This document shows, piece after piece, positions 29,280-40,357 of a DNA stretch of 64,000 bases. Every line of letters begins with the position of its first letter. The first letter of the stretch is position 1. The position numbers were made by a program, and so were the translations under genes. Source of the DNA: Nocardioides iriomotensis (lineage in GTDB: Bacteria > Actinomycetota > Actinomycetes > Propionibacteriales > Nocardioidaceae); the NCBI RefSeq assembly GCF_004168035.1, contig NZ_SDPU01000035.1:62001-126000 (forward strand), given 5' to 3'. The notes beneath the pieces were generated by a model, which was given only the letters and a program-made list of their open reading frames with translations, ran no database searches and was not told where the DNA came from.

Positions 29280-30125
29280 TCAGCGGACGCGGCAGGTCAG
29301 CAGGAGGTACTCCCACTGCATCGTGCCGGCCGCGTCGGAGCCTTCACTCGCCTCGAACGCCCGGCGCGACAGGTCGGCGAGCTCAGTGTCGAGCGAGGCG
29401 ACCTTCTCGGGCTGGTCGGCGATCTGCTTGTACGCCGCGATCGTCGGGCCGTACGTCGCCTTGAAGAAGTCCCGGAACTCCTCGGGCGAGCCGAAGCGGT
29501 CGACGGTCAGCATCCGCCGCTCGGCCACCACGTCGTCGACGCGGTCGCCGAGCAGTTCCCGGACGTGCTCCTCCTTGCCCCACAGCGGGGGCGGCGAGAC
29601 GCCGGCCGGGGGCGGGGCGACGTACGGCTTCATCGTCGCGAACATCTGCCCGATGAAGCCCTCCGGCGTCCAGCTCACCAGCCCGATCGTGCCTCCCGGC
29701 TTCGTCACCCGGACGAGCTCGTCAGCGCTCTCCTGGTGGTGCGGCGCGAACATCACGCCCACGACCGACATCGTCGTGTCGAACGCGTCGTCGTCGAACG
29801 GCAGCGCCTCGGCGTCGGCCTCGCGCCACGCCAGGGACACCCCCTGCGCCTCGGCGTCCGCCTTGCCCCGCTCGAGCAGCTCCGGGGTGAGGTCGCTCGC
29901 CACCACGTCGGCGCCGAGCCGGGCGGCCGGGATCGCCGCGTTGCCGGAGCCGGCGGCCACGTCGAGCACCTTGTGCCCGGCGCGCACCCCACACGCCTCG
30001 ACGAGCACCGGCCCGAGGGACGGGATCACCTCGTCGGCCACGCTCGGGTAGTCCCCGAACGCCCACATCGCCCGGTGCTTCGCCTTGAGCTCGGCCCCCG
30101 CGGATGACGTCGTCGTCGCCGTCAT
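29280..30125 (-). CDS. Class I SAM-dependent methyltransferase
   Basis: Methyltransferase of 281 residues of the UbiE/Coq5-like group; substrate unknown. SAM motif I is VLDVAAGSGNAAIPAARLGADVV, followed by ADAEALPFDDDAFDTT and a post-motif VTKPGGTIGLVSW. It is divergent from an HxlR-family regulator, which probably controls it. Confidence 0.82.
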   Translation of the reverse strand: MTATTTSSAGAELKAKHRAMWAFGDYPSVADEVIPSLGPVLVEACGVRAGHKVLDVAAGSGNAAIPAARLGADVVASDLTPELLERGKADAEAQGVSLAWREADAEALPFDDDAFDTTMSVVGVMFAPHHQESADELVRVTKPGGTIGLVSWTPEGFIGQMFATMKPYVAPPPAGVSPPPLWGKEEHVRELLGDRVDDVVAERRMLTVDRFGSPEEFRDFFKATYGPTIAAYKQIADQPEKVASLDTELADLSRRAFEASEGSDAAGTMQWEYLLLTCRVR

Positions 30126-30197
30126 GTCCTTCTCCTTCGTCGTTCCCCCACGGATGCTTCGTGCTTCGACGGTAGGGAGCCGCCAGGGGGTCGCCTA

Positions 30198-30240
30198 GTA
30201 CGACATCTGTACCGGCCGAACCGGCCCGTCCGGTTTGGCC
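30198..30240. promoter_or_regulatory. Dyads between the methyltransferase and HxlR genes
   Basis: GTAC-N7-GTAC at 30198-30212 and an 11-base inverted repeat with one mismatch, GGCCGAACCGG-N5-CCGGTTTGGCC at 30214-30240, lie in the divergent gap. Either could be the HxlR operator. Confidence 0.5.
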
Positions 30241-30287
30241 CGGCTTGCCCCGTGGCGGTCTCGGTACGGCGGGCCTAACCTCCCGGA

Positions 30288-30983
30288 ATGGGGACGACGT
30301 ACGGGCAGTTCTGCCCCGTGGCCAAGGCCATGGAGCTCCTCGACGAGCGCTGGACCATGTTGCTGGTCCGCGAGCTCGTCCTGGGCAGCGAGCACTTCAA
30401 CGACCTGCGGCGCGGGCTGCCGCGGATGTCGCCGTCGCTGCTGTCGAAGCGGCTGCACCAGCTCGTCCGGGCCGGCGTCGTCGACAAGGTCGTGGACGGC
30501 AAGGACGTGCGCTACGTGCTCACCCCGGCCGGGCAGGAGCTGCGGCCCGTCGTCGAGGCCGTCGGCACGTGGGGTGCGCGGTGGATCGGCGAGCTCGGGG
30601 ACGTCGACCTGGACCCCAAGCTGCTGCTGTGGGACATGCACCGCAACGTCGACCACGCCGCCGTGCCGCGCGGCCGGACCGTGGTGCACTTCCGGTTCCC
30701 GGAGCTGCGCGGGCCGGCCGGGCGCTGGTGGCTGGTGATCATGCCGCCGGAGGAGGTCGACGTCTGCGACACCGACCCGGGTCACGACGTCGACGTCGTG
30801 GTCACCTCGAGCCTGCGCGACCTCACCGACGTGTGGCGCGGCGCCCGCAGCTGGGCGGACGCCCTGCGCGCCGAACGGGTGTCGTTCGACGGCCCGGCCA
30901 CGGTGCGGCGCGACGTACCGCGGTGGTTCCCGCCGAGCGGCTTCGCCCTCGTCGAGCACGCCGACGGGCTGGTCGCCCTCTGA
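30288..30983 (+). CDS. HxlR-family regulator with C-terminal SCP2-like domain
   Basis: Regulator of 231 residues. The winged helix is HxlR type: CPVAKAMELLDERWTMLLVRELVLGSEHFNDL ... MSPSLLSKRLHQLVRAGVV. The C-terminal 120 residues resemble sterol-carrier/alkyl-sulfatase-like domains that often follow HxlR domains and may bind a lipid ligand. TAACCT lies six bases before the ATG (leaderless). It is divergent from the methyltransferase. Confidence 0.85.
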   Translation: MGTTYGQFCPVAKAMELLDERWTMLLVRELVLGSEHFNDLRRGLPRMSPSLLSKRLHQLVRAGVVDKVVDGKDVRYVLTPAGQELRPVVEAVGTWGARWIGELGDVDLDPKLLLWDMHRNVDHAAVPRGRTVVHFRFPELRGPAGRWWLVIMPPEEVDVCDTDPGHDVDVVVTSSLRDLTDVWRGARSWADALRAERVSFDGPATVRRDVPRWFPPSGFALVEHADGLVAL

Positions 30984-30995
30984 ACAGCGGCGTCT

Positions 30996-31790
30996 TCAGC
31001 AGGCGGAGGCGTAGACCCCGGCGTCGGTGGGGGGCGCGTCGGTGGACTTGGCGTTCTTGCGGTCGAGCGTGAAGTAGCGCAGCCAGTCCATCTGCATGCG
31101 GCTGCGGTTCATCCGGACTCCGGGCTCGGCGACCATGCTGTAGCGGACCGTGAAGGGGACGCCGGAGAGCGCCTCGGGGCGGCGCTCCGTGCGGATCACG
31201 TGTGCGTCGACGAACCAGGAGATGCGCTTGGGCCGGACCTCGACGGCGAACGTGTGCCACTGGTTGTCGGCGAGGTTCAGCGCCTTCGAGGCGGTGAACT
31301 CGCGGTTGGGCAGGTTGCGGATCCAGAGGTTCGCGCTGGTGTCGCCGAACTGGTAGCCCTGCAGGCCGACGTTCAGCGCGCCGCAGCGCTCGTCGCGGTC
31401 GCCGGCGGGGACGAGCTCGGTGCGGACCTTGTAGTCGGCGAAGCTCGTGGAGTAGCGGCGCGAGCGGAGCCGGATCTCCCAGCGGCCGGTCGACGCCCCG
31501 GACCTGGTGCTGGTCGCGGTCACGGTGCCCTCGTCGGCGGTGTTCAGCGTGAGCATGCCGAACTGGTGCTGGACGAGGCCGGGGCCCTCGACGTGGTACT
31601 TCCGCGGCTTGCGGCCCGTCTCGTAGTCGTCCTGCCACAGCGGGTGTCCCCACTTGAACGTCGACTGCGCGTTGACCGGGCCCGGCGGGTTGGCGTGGTC
31701 GGCCGTGGCGCTCGGCGCGGCGCCCGGCAGGACGGTGACGGCGGCGAGCACGGAGAGGGCGGCAGCGGTCCAGCGGGCGTGGGTGCGCAT
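30996..31790 (-). CDS. Secreted concanavalin-like (GH16-like) protein
   Basis: Exported protein of 264 residues: basic start, hydrophobic segment AALSVLAAVTVLPGAAPSATA with a signal-peptidase site near Ala30. The mature part has a jelly-roll pattern (GRWEIRLRSRRYSTSFADY, QWHTFAVEVRPKRISWFVDAHVI) like family 16 glucanases and LamG-type lectins. The GH16 catalytic ExDxxE is not visible, so binding of a glycan is more likely than hydrolysis. TAGCCT stands six bases before the ATG. Confidence 0.65.
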   Translation of the reverse strand: MRTHARWTAAALSVLAAVTVLPGAAPSATADHANPPGPVNAQSTFKWGHPLWQDDYETGRKPRKYHVEGPGLVQHQFGMLTLNTADEGTVTATSTRSGASTGRWEIRLRSRRYSTSFADYKVRTELVPAGDRDERCGALNVGLQGYQFGDTSANLWIRNLPNREFTASKALNLADNQWHTFAVEVRPKRISWFVDAHVIRTERRPEALSGVPFTVRYSMVAEPGVRMNRSRMQMDWLRYFTLDRKNAKSTDAPPTDAGVYASAC

Positions 31791-31882
31791 CGTTCGAGGC
31801 TAGGCAGACATGTCCGCTTTTGTACAGACAGAACGGGTGGCCGCGGGGGTGAGGGGCACGCGGCGGATGAGAGGCTCGGCCC

Positions 31883-32320
31883 GTGGTGACCCGCTGGACG
31901 CTGACCGTCGACTGCCAGGACGCGAACGTCGTGGCGGCGTTCTGGAAGGAGGCTCTCGGGTACGTCGACCGGCCCGCGCCGCGCGGCTGGGACTCCTGGG
32001 AGCAGTGGCTGCGCGACATGCACGTGCCGGAGGAGGAGTGGGGCGACGCCGCCGCGCTCACGGACCCCGACGGCGTGCTGCCGGACATCTCGTTCCTCAG
32101 GGTGCCCGAGGGCAAGACGGTCAAGAACCGGCTGCACCTCGACCTCCAGGTGGGTGGCGGCCGCGATCTCGACCAGGCCGTGCGGGTCGAGCGGATCCGC
32201 AGCCACGTCGACCGGCTGGTCGCGGCGGGCGGGCGGGTGCTGGCCGAGCACCACGACGGCGACCGGCTCGACCACGTCGTGCTCGCCGACCCGGAGGGCA
32301 ACGAGCTCTGCGTCGTCTGA
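31883..32320 (+). CDS. VOC/glyoxalase-like protein
   Basis: Protein of 145 residues with the vicinal-oxygen-chelate fold of the Glyoxalase_6 type: RWTLTVDCQDANVVAAFWKEALGY at the start and VLADPEGNELCVV at the end. The reaction is unknown. GTG codons at 31883 and 31886 are both possible starts. It shares the gap with the divergent GH16-like gene. Confidence 0.78.
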   Translation: MVTRWTLTVDCQDANVVAAFWKEALGYVDRPAPRGWDSWEQWLRDMHVPEEEWGDAAALTDPDGVLPDISFLRVPEGKTVKNRLHLDLQVGGGRDLDQAVRVERIRSHVDRLVAAGGRVLAEHHDGDRLDHVVLADPEGNELCVV

Positions 32321-32351
32321 CGCCGGCCGTCGGCGTGCCGTCAGCGAGCCG

Positions 32352-32927
32352 TCAGGGGTGCGCCTTCTCGCCGACCGCGGCCTTCTCGGCGATCAGTCCG
32401 ACCCGCTTCGCGCGGGTGGCCTCCTGCTTGGCGGTGACGACCCAGGCGAGCATCATCTTGCGGGCCGATGCCGAGAACGCGTCCCACTGCTCGCGCGACC
32501 CGGGGTGCGCCACGAACGCGGCCGCCAGGTCCGGCGGGACCACGAGGTCCTCGACGTCGTCGTACAGCGTCCAGGTGCCGTCGGCCTTGGCGGCCTCGAT
32601 GACGGCCCGTCCCGGCGCCTCCATCAGCCCCTCGCGCTCGAGGCGTTCGATGCGCACCTTGTTGGTGCGTGCCCACACGCTGCCCTTGCGGCGCGGGGAG
32701 AACCACTGCATCGCCCGGTCGTCGTCGAGCGTGCGCACGGTCGCGTCGATCCAGCCGTAGCGCAGCGCCTCGCAGACCGACGCCTCGTAGTCGAACGCCT
32801 GGTCTGCCGCGCGGCGCGGCGTCACCAGCCACACGCCGCGGGTGTCGGCGTGGTGGGCGGCGAGCCATGCGGTCCACTCGGCGAGCGCCCCTGGCTCGAA
32901 CCGCTCGGCCTCGTCCATCACTCCCAT
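32352..32927 (-). CDS. YdeI/OmpD-associated family protein
   Basis: Protein of 191 residues. The family core is visible as YGWIDATVRTLDDDRAMQWFSPRRKGSVWARTN, followed by the helical OmdA-type C-terminus. Members are linked to stress or peptide resistance in other bacteria without a known mechanism. CAGGAT lies six bases before the ATG (leaderless pattern). Confidence 0.82.
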   Translation of the reverse strand: MGVMDEAERFEPGALAEWTAWLAAHHADTRGVWLVTPRRAADQAFDYEASVCEALRYGWIDATVRTLDDDRAMQWFSPRRKGSVWARTNKVRIERLEREGLMEAPGRAVIEAAKADGTWTLYDDVEDLVVPPDLAAAFVAHPGSREQWDAFSASARKMMLAWVVTAKQEATRAKRVGLIAEKAAVGEKAHP

Positions 32928-32985
32928 GCGCTCATCCTGCCGGAGCGCACCGACAAGTCGGCGGTCAGCCGAGGACAGCCACCGG

Positions 32986-33858
32986 TCAGTCCGGCGCCCA
33001 GCAGAAGCCGTAGCGCTGGCCCTGGTCCCACTGCTCCCGGGTCGGCCACTCCCAGCCGTACTCGAACGACAGCGGGTCGTCGGCCGCGCCCGCGGCGCGG
33101 TCGCGGCAGCTCTCGTCGCCGGCGTCGCGCACCCGGGCGGTCCCGGGGTACCGCTTCCCGCCGGCCAGCGGGATCGTCGCGATCGCCCGCCACGAGTGCC
33201 GCCGGTCGCAGATCACCCGCTCGAACCCGCGGGTACCGGGCTCGGCGGTCCCGCACAGCCCGTACGTCGCCGGCCCGGCGGCGCGGTCCAGCACGCCGGC
33301 GACGCGCGGCCGGGGCGGCAGCGGGTGCAACGTGTCCCGGGCGGCGATCGCGACCAGGTCGCAGCGGAACCAGTCGGCGCCCTGCTCTGCCTGCTCCGGC
33401 GTCGGTGCGAACCACACCACGGCGAACCGGCTGAGCGAACGGTGCTCCGGGGTGCCGCCGACGTACGCCGCCATCCGGCGCGGGCAGGTGCGGGCCATCT
33501 GCGCGCGCACCCGCTCGGCGTCCACCGCGAGCCGGTGCCCGTCGACGACGAGGTCTAGCCGCCCGACATGGACGGTCTGCGCGTCGTGCCGCCCGGTGCA
33601 GGGCACCGGCTCGGCGTCGTTGCTGGTCCGGCCGAGCTCCCGGAACGCGTAGCGGTAGCAAGCCTTGGCCTTCGGCGCCGGCGGGGGCGTGGCCTCGGCC
33701 TGCTCGGTGCCGGCGCCCTCCGCCGCCGTGGTGCCGGGGGAGCCGGACGCTCCGGGCGGCTCGCCGTCGCTCGCGTCGCCGCCCCCGCCATCCGCGGTGC
33801 AGCCGGCGACGAGGACCGCGCTCGCCGCCGCGGCGAGGAACGTGCGGAGCCGGCTCAT
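32986..33858 (-). CDS. Septum-formation-family lipoprotein (copy 2)
   Basis: Predicted lipoprotein of 290 residues: signal ending in VLVAGC, then a Gly/Pro/Thr-rich linker of about 45 residues. The mature part has paired Cys/His blocks: VPCTGRHDAQTVHVG, ICDRRHSWRAIATI and the C-terminal YGWEWPTREQWDQGQRYGFCW. It is a paralogue of the preceding gene, which it overlaps by ATGA. The family name reflects an early link with actinobacterial septation; the molecular role is not known. Confidence 0.75.
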   Translation of the reverse strand: MSRLRTFLAAAASAVLVAGCTADGGGGDASDGEPPGASGSPGTTAAEGAGTEQAEATPPPAPKAKACYRYAFRELGRTSNDAEPVPCTGRHDAQTVHVGRLDLVVDGHRLAVDAERVRAQMARTCPRRMAAYVGGTPEHRSLSRFAVVWFAPTPEQAEQGADWFRCDLVAIAARDTLHPLPPRPRVAGVLDRAAGPATYGLCGTAEPGTRGFERVICDRRHSWRAIATIPLAGGKRYPGTARVRDAGDESCRDRAAGAADDPLSFEYGWEWPTREQWDQGQRYGFCWAPD

Positions 33859-34646
33859 TCGCCCGTCTTCGCCCAGCAGATCGAGCGGCGGTTGCCGGCC
33901 TTCCACTCCGCTTCGTGGAACCACGTGTAGCCGAAGTCGTAGTCGACGGGGTAGTTCATCCAGGCGCCGACCGAGTCGGAGCAGTAGTCGCGGGTGCGGG
34001 CGGCGACGACCCGGTCGCCCGGGTAGTCCTCGTCGTTCTCGCCGAGGACGATCGTGGTCACCGCGCGCCAGGTGTGCTTCTCGCTGCAGGGGATCTTCAC
34101 CGAGTCGGCGACCGTGGGCCCGTCGACGCAGACCAGCCACTTGTCCTCGGGGTCGCCGAGCAGGATGCCCTCGGCGGTCCTCGGCAGCGTCACCAGCGAC
34201 GTCGACTCCTCGCCGCCGCCGACCACGTCGCAGCGCCACCAGCGGGCGCCGCCGTCCCACGCCTCCTGGCTCGGCCGGAACCAGGCCCAGGTCACCGTCG
34301 ACCGCATGACCAGGCTCTCGTCGCCGCCCAGGAAGCGCCGGAACTGCTTCTCGCACGCGTCGAACACGTGCGCGCCGAGCGCCGGGTCGTCGATGTCGCC
34401 CTCGGCGGACGAGACGTCGTCGGGGAACTCACCCACGGCGAACGTCTCCGCGGTGTGCTTCCGGGCGCAGTCGACCGGAGGCGACGCGTTGCTCGCGGCC
34501 AGCACGTCGTCGGGCTCGAGCAGCCGGCACTGGCCCACCTCCGGCGGGCGGGTCGAGACCGGTTCCTCGCTGCCGCCGAGCGCGGGCAGCGCCGCGCATC
34601 CCCCGAGGACGAGCAGCGCCAGCAGCAGCGGCACGCGGGAGAGCAA
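33855..34646 (-). CDS. Septum-formation-family lipoprotein (copy 1)
   Basis: Predicted lipoprotein of 263 residues with LLVLGGC as lipobox. Conserved blocks match the next gene: VDCARKHTAETFAVG, IPCSEKHTWRAVTTI and FGYTWFHEAEWKAGNRRSICW. I chose the TTG at 34646 because GAGG lies seven bases upstream; a GTG at about 34634 would shorten the signal peptide. The two copies are tandem, co-translated and only distantly similar, so the duplication is old. Confidence 0.73.
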   Translation of the reverse strand: MLSRVPLLLALLVLGGCAALPALGGSEEPVSTRPPEVGQCRLLEPDDVLAASNASPPVDCARKHTAETFAVGEFPDDVSSAEGDIDDPALGAHVFDACEKQFRRFLGGDESLVMRSTVTWAWFRPSQEAWDGGARWWRCDVVGGGEESTSLVTLPRTAEGILLGDPEDKWLVCVDGPTVADSVKIPCSEKHTWRAVTTIVLGENDEDYPGDRVVAARTRDYCSDSVGAWMNYPVDYDFGYTWFHEAEWKAGNRRSICWAKTGE

Positions 34647-34655
34647 GAACGAACC

Positions 34656-35168
34656 TCAGGTGTGGTCGGGGGACACGAGTGCGGCGATGGTACCGCCGAG
34701 CTCGTACGCCGCCGCGAGGTGCTCCTCACCGACGTCGCCGAGCACGCTGAGCACCTCGGCCGACTGGCGCCAGCCCAGCGCCCCCACGATCGACCGCACG
34801 GCCCGCACGGCGCCCTCGGTGTCGTAGCGGCCGTGGACGTAGAGCCCCCACGGCCGGCCGCGGGTGGTCGCCGCCTCGTCGGAGGAACCGTCCCCGGCCG
34901 ACCCGTCGTCGGACAGGGCGCCGCCGACCCGGAGGAACGTGGAGTCGAAGAAGTGCTTGAGCGCGCCGCTCATGTAGCCGAAGTTGGCGGTCGTGCCGAG
35001 GACGTAGCCGTCCGCCCCCAGCACGTCGTCCGCGGTCGCCTCCAGTGCCGGCCGCACGACCACGTCGACGCCGGCGATCGCGTCGTCGTGGGCGCCGTCC
35101 AGCACGGCGTCGGTCAGTGCCGTGACGCCGCGCGTGGGGGAGTGGTGCACGACGAGCAGGGTGGCCAT
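34656..35168 (-). CDS. Flavodoxin-fold NAD(P)H-dependent FMN reductase-like protein
   Basis: Flavoprotein of 170 residues. ATLLVVHHSPTRG is the FMN phosphate loop, and YVLGTTANFGYMSGALKHFFD is typical of WrbA/flavodoxin-like quinone reductases. An Asp/Ser-rich insert (SDDGSAGDGSSDE) interrupts the middle. The start overlaps the stop of the GNAT gene by one base, so the two are probably an operon. Confidence 0.8.
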   Translation of the reverse strand: MATLLVVHHSPTRGVTALTDAVLDGAHDDAIAGVDVVVRPALEATADDVLGADGYVLGTTANFGYMSGALKHFFDSTFLRVGGALSDDGSAGDGSSDEAATTRGRPWGLYVHGRYDTEGAVRAVRSIVGALGWRQSAEVLSVLGDVGEEHLAAAYELGGTIAALVSPDHT

Positions 35169-36136
35169 CAGCGCTCCCGCTTGAAGACCGTGCTCCGCGC
35201 GACCTCGCGCATCCCGAGCCGCTCGTTGACCGCGATCATGTGGTGGTTGGTGGAGTCGTTCCACGTCTCGACGCCGGTCACCTCGGGCCGCTCGTGTCGA
35301 AGCCACGCGATCATGTCGAGCTTGAGCAGCAGCCCGAGCCGGTGGCCGCGGTGCGCACGCACCACCGAGGTGTCCTCCTGGTGCGCGGTCGACGGGTCGA
35401 ACTCGTCGACGCACACCATCGACAGCCCCGCGGGCTCGCCCGTGCCGCGGTGCCGGGCGACGACGGTGTACTGCGTCTGCCGGCGTCGCGTGAGCGCCTG
35501 CTCGTAGGCCGCGATCCGGTCGGTCGGGTAGCTCTCGAACTCCAGCGCGTCGGGGGCGTCGTTGATCGCCTCGCGCAGCACCACCATCTCTTGCAGGTCC
35601 GCCTCGGGGGTCGGGCCGACCCGGCGGACGAGCTCGTAGCCGTCCGCCGCCGCGTCGGCCTCGCGCCGCATCGACGACCAGCCCGGGTCGGGAGCGTCGA
35701 GGTCCAGCCGCCGTACGGCGGACGTGTGCGACGCGGTGAAGCCCCAGGCGGTGAGCGCCGGTCGGCCCGGCGTGCCCTCCCAGGCCCGGGTGCGGAGCCG
35801 GGTGCGGGTCGTCCCGGCGGTGAGCGCGTCGAGGAGGGCGCGGCCGACGCCCCGGCCCTGGTGGTCGGGCGCGACGCAGCCCTGGAGGAAGAGGCTGTCG
35901 GTGTACTCGCGGCGCGGCTCGGTCGCCCGGGCCCAGCCGACGAGACGGTCGTCTTCGCGGGCGAGCAGCACGACCTGGTCCTCGGGCTCGCCGCTGCCCT
36001 CCACGATGTCGAGCAGCAGGGCGGGTCCGGTGTAGGCGGCGACATCGACGCCGACGAGGCAGGAACGGCGCAGCTCGGCGAGCTCGTCCGCCGTGTCGAG
36101 GTCCAGGTCTCGCGGGTCGACCGCATCGATGCGCAT
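35168..36136 (-). CDS. Tandem-GNAT acetyltransferase
   Basis: Protein of 322 residues with two GNAT domains. The first has QGCVAPDHQGRGVGRALLDAL (acetyl-CoA loop); the second has TSVVRAHRGHRLGLLLKLDMI and ends in VNERLGMREVARSTVFKRE. Substrate unknown; the layout is like mycothiol synthase MshD, but similarity is too weak for that call. GAGGAT lies six bases before the ATG. It is divergent from the leuA leader. Confidence 0.8.
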   Translation of the reverse strand: MRIDAVDPRDLDLDTADELAELRRSCLVGVDVAAYTGPALLLDIVEGSGEPEDQVVLLAREDDRLVGWARATEPRREYTDSLFLQGCVAPDHQGRGVGRALLDALTAGTTRTRLRTRAWEGTPGRPALTAWGFTASHTSAVRRLDLDAPDPGWSSMRREADAAADGYELVRRVGPTPEADLQEMVVLREAINDAPDALEFESYPTDRIAAYEQALTRRRQTQYTVVARHRGTGEPAGLSMVCVDEFDPSTAHQEDTSVVRAHRGHRLGLLLKLDMIAWLRHERPEVTGVETWNDSTNHHMIAVNERLGMREVARSTVFKRER

Positions 36137-36151
36137 GCCGCCATCCTCGTC

Positions 36152-36157
36152 TATGGT
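36152..36157 (+). promoter_or_regulatory. -10 element of the leuA leader
   Basis: TATGGT is a good actinobacterial -10 and lies nine bases before the leader-peptide ATG, so the transcript would start at or just before that codon. No convincing -35 is present. Confidence 0.6.
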
Positions 36158-36166
36158 GGTCGGGTC

Positions 36167-36211
36167 ATGAGCGCGCGCCTCCTCCTCCTTGGCTGCCGCA
36201 GCGAGGTCTGA
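36167..36211 (+). CDS. leuL: leuA leader peptide with four leucine codons
   Basis: A 14-residue ORF, MSARLLLLGCRSEV, ending 76 bases before leuA. The run CTC-CTC-CTC-CTT senses leucyl-tRNA supply. It is complementary to the leuA ribosome-binding region (GAGGA at 36279-36283). An internal hairpin, with a GCTG/CAGC core, places the last leucine codons in its stem (36187-36206). Leu leader peptides upstream of leuA are known in actinobacteria. Confidence 0.8.
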   Translation: MSARLLLLGCRSEV

Positions 36212-38621
<2,410 letters not shown>

Positions 38622-38650
<29 letters not shown>

Positions 38651-38996
38651 CGGTCGGGATGCCACCACCGGCCCGCGCGATCACGGCGACGGACACCTCG
38701 TCGGTCGGGTTGCTCTCGCGGTGCACGGTGTACGCCGGGACGAGCACGAAGTCGCCCGGCCCGGCGTCGAGCCAGCCGTCGTGGCCCTCGAACTCCAGGC
38801 GCAGGATCCCGGACACGACGTAGAGGCTGGACTGGTTCAGGTCGTGGTGGTGCCAGCCGGAGATCGCGCCCGGCGCCGTCTCGACCTTGCCCGCCCACAG
38901 CAGCGGCTGCTCGAAGGCCCGCAACCGGACCATGCCCGGCGTGGGGTCGGCGTCGACGAGGTCGGAGGCCCGGACGACGCGGATCGGCTCGGTCAT
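38622..38996 (-). CDS. Cupin-domain protein
   Basis: Small single cupin of 124 residues. Motif 1 is SGWHHHDLNQSSLYVVSG and motif 2 is GPGDFVLVPAYTVHRE, giving a likely His/Glu metal site. Function unknown. GAGGAT lies six bases before the ATG. It overlaps the end of the 2H phosphoesterase gene tail to tail. Confidence 0.82.
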
Positions 38997-39006
38997 GCCG
39001 CCATCC

Positions 39007-39495
39007 TCACCCCGCGAGGACCATCCGTTCCACCCGTTCGTCCGAACCCTCCCGCAGCGGCCGCGTCTCGCCGGTCGCGATGTAGCCGGACCGCTCGTAG
39101 AGCGCACGCGCGCCGTCGTTGACGGTGTTGACGTCGAGGTGCAGCCGGAAGCCGCGCTCGTCGGCCCACGCCGCGAGCGCGCCGAGCACGGCCGCGCCCA
39201 CGCCGTGGCCGCGGTGGGCCGGGTCGGTCCACATCGCGACGACGTGCACGAAACCGGGCAGGTCGCCGAAGCCGCCGCCCATCCCGACCGGGACGGCCTC
39301 GTGGTAGGCGAGCACGGCCACGTCGGTCGGCTCGGTGGGCGACAGCCGGTCGCGCCAGGCGGTCTCGTCGAAGGCGGCCTCGCGGGCGTACGTCGACCCG
39401 AACGCGCTCGGCGAGTCCTGCAGCGCGCGCAGCCGCAGGTCGCGCCAGGTGGCCCAGTCGTCGGGCCCGGCCAGCCGCACCCACACTTCGCTCAT
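39007..39495 (-). CDS. GNAT acetyltransferase
   Basis: Protein of 162 residues with a complete GNAT domain: MWTDPAHRGHGVGAAVLGALAAWADERG is the acetyl-CoA loop and VNTVNDGARALYERSGYIATGE the C-terminal part. Substrate unknown; RimI-like or small-molecule N-acetylation are both possible. It overlaps the next upstream gene by ATGA. Confidence 0.84.
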   Translation of the reverse strand: MSEVWVRLAGPDDWATWRDLRLRALQDSPSAFGSTYAREAAFDETAWRDRLSPTEPTDVAVLAYHEAVPVGMGGGFGDLPGFVHVVAMWTDPAHRGHGVGAAVLGALAAWADERGFRLHLDVNTVNDGARALYERSGYIATGETRPLREGSDERVERMVLAG

Positions 39496-40280
39496 GCGCC
39501 GTCCCCCGGCGAGCCGAGGCACGCCGTACCCACGCGGCGGAAGCCGACCCGCTCGTAGACCCGCGCCACGGCGTCGTCCTGCGCGGACAGGAAGACCGTG
39601 CCCACCCCGCGGCGCCGGGCGTCGTCGACGAGGGCGCGGGTGAGCGCCTCGCCGACGCCCCGCTTGCGGGCGCGGGGGAGGACCGCGATGCCGGCGAGCT
39701 CGGTGGTGTCGCCACGCGGCCCGTGCGAGCCGCCGCCGACCACGGTGCCGTCGGCGTCGAGCGCGACAGCGAGCGTCACGAGCCCGGCTGCGACCATCCG
39801 GCGGCGCCGCGCGACGGCGGTCTCGGACGGGACCGCCACCTCGTCGGTGCCGGCGAACCCCGCACTCACCGCGGCGATGGCCCCCGGCACCAGGTCGCTG
39901 TCCGCGTCGAGCACCGAGACCCGGGCTGTCTCCTGGCCGGACGGCGGCCGCGGCTCGGCCAGCACGAGCAACGGGCACTCCTCGACGTGCAGGCCGGCGG
40001 TCAGGGCGGCGGCGAGCAGGGACGGGGTCGTCTCGTGCACCCACTCGAACGTCTCCGGGGCCGCGACCTCGCGCTGCCGCTCCCGCACCCGCCGTACGTC
40101 GTCCGCGGTGACGGTGCTCTCGGCGGGGAGGCCGAGCCGCGGCCGGGCGTAGTACGGCCAGCCGTCCGGGTCGGACCGCAGGAAGAGCGTGAACGGCCCG
40201 ACCTCCTCGGTCGTCGCCGAGGCCCGCGGGGCGGTGTCGTAGTAGGTCTCCAGCGTCCGGAGTGGGTCCGCAGTCGTCAC
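39492..40280 (-). CDS. GNAT acetyltransferase with an N-terminal extension
   Basis: Protein of 262 residues. About 120 N-terminal residues of GNAT-like but divergent sequence (FTLFLRSDPDGWPYYARPRLG) precede a canonical domain with IAVLPRARKRGVGEALTRALVDDARRRG and YERVGFRRVG. It starts with GTG, with GAGGAT seven bases upstream. The two GNAT genes form an operon. Confidence 0.82.
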   Translation of the reverse strand: MTTADPLRTLETYYDTAPRASATTEEVGPFTLFLRSDPDGWPYYARPRLGLPAESTVTADDVRRVRERQREVAAPETFEWVHETTPSLLAAALTAGLHVEECPLLVLAEPRPPSGQETARVSVLDADSDLVPGAIAAVSAGFAGTDEVAVPSETAVARRRRMVAAGLVTLAVALDADGTVVGGGSHGPRGDTTELAGIAVLPRARKRGVGEALTRALVDDARRRGVGTVFLSAQDDAVARVYERVGFRRVGTACLGSPGDGA

Positions 40281-40357
40281 GCGGGCGATCCTCGCAGTGC
40301 CGTGTCGTTGCGCGCATCTCGTTTGCCGGCCGGTGACTGGCGAGTAACATCCGAGAC

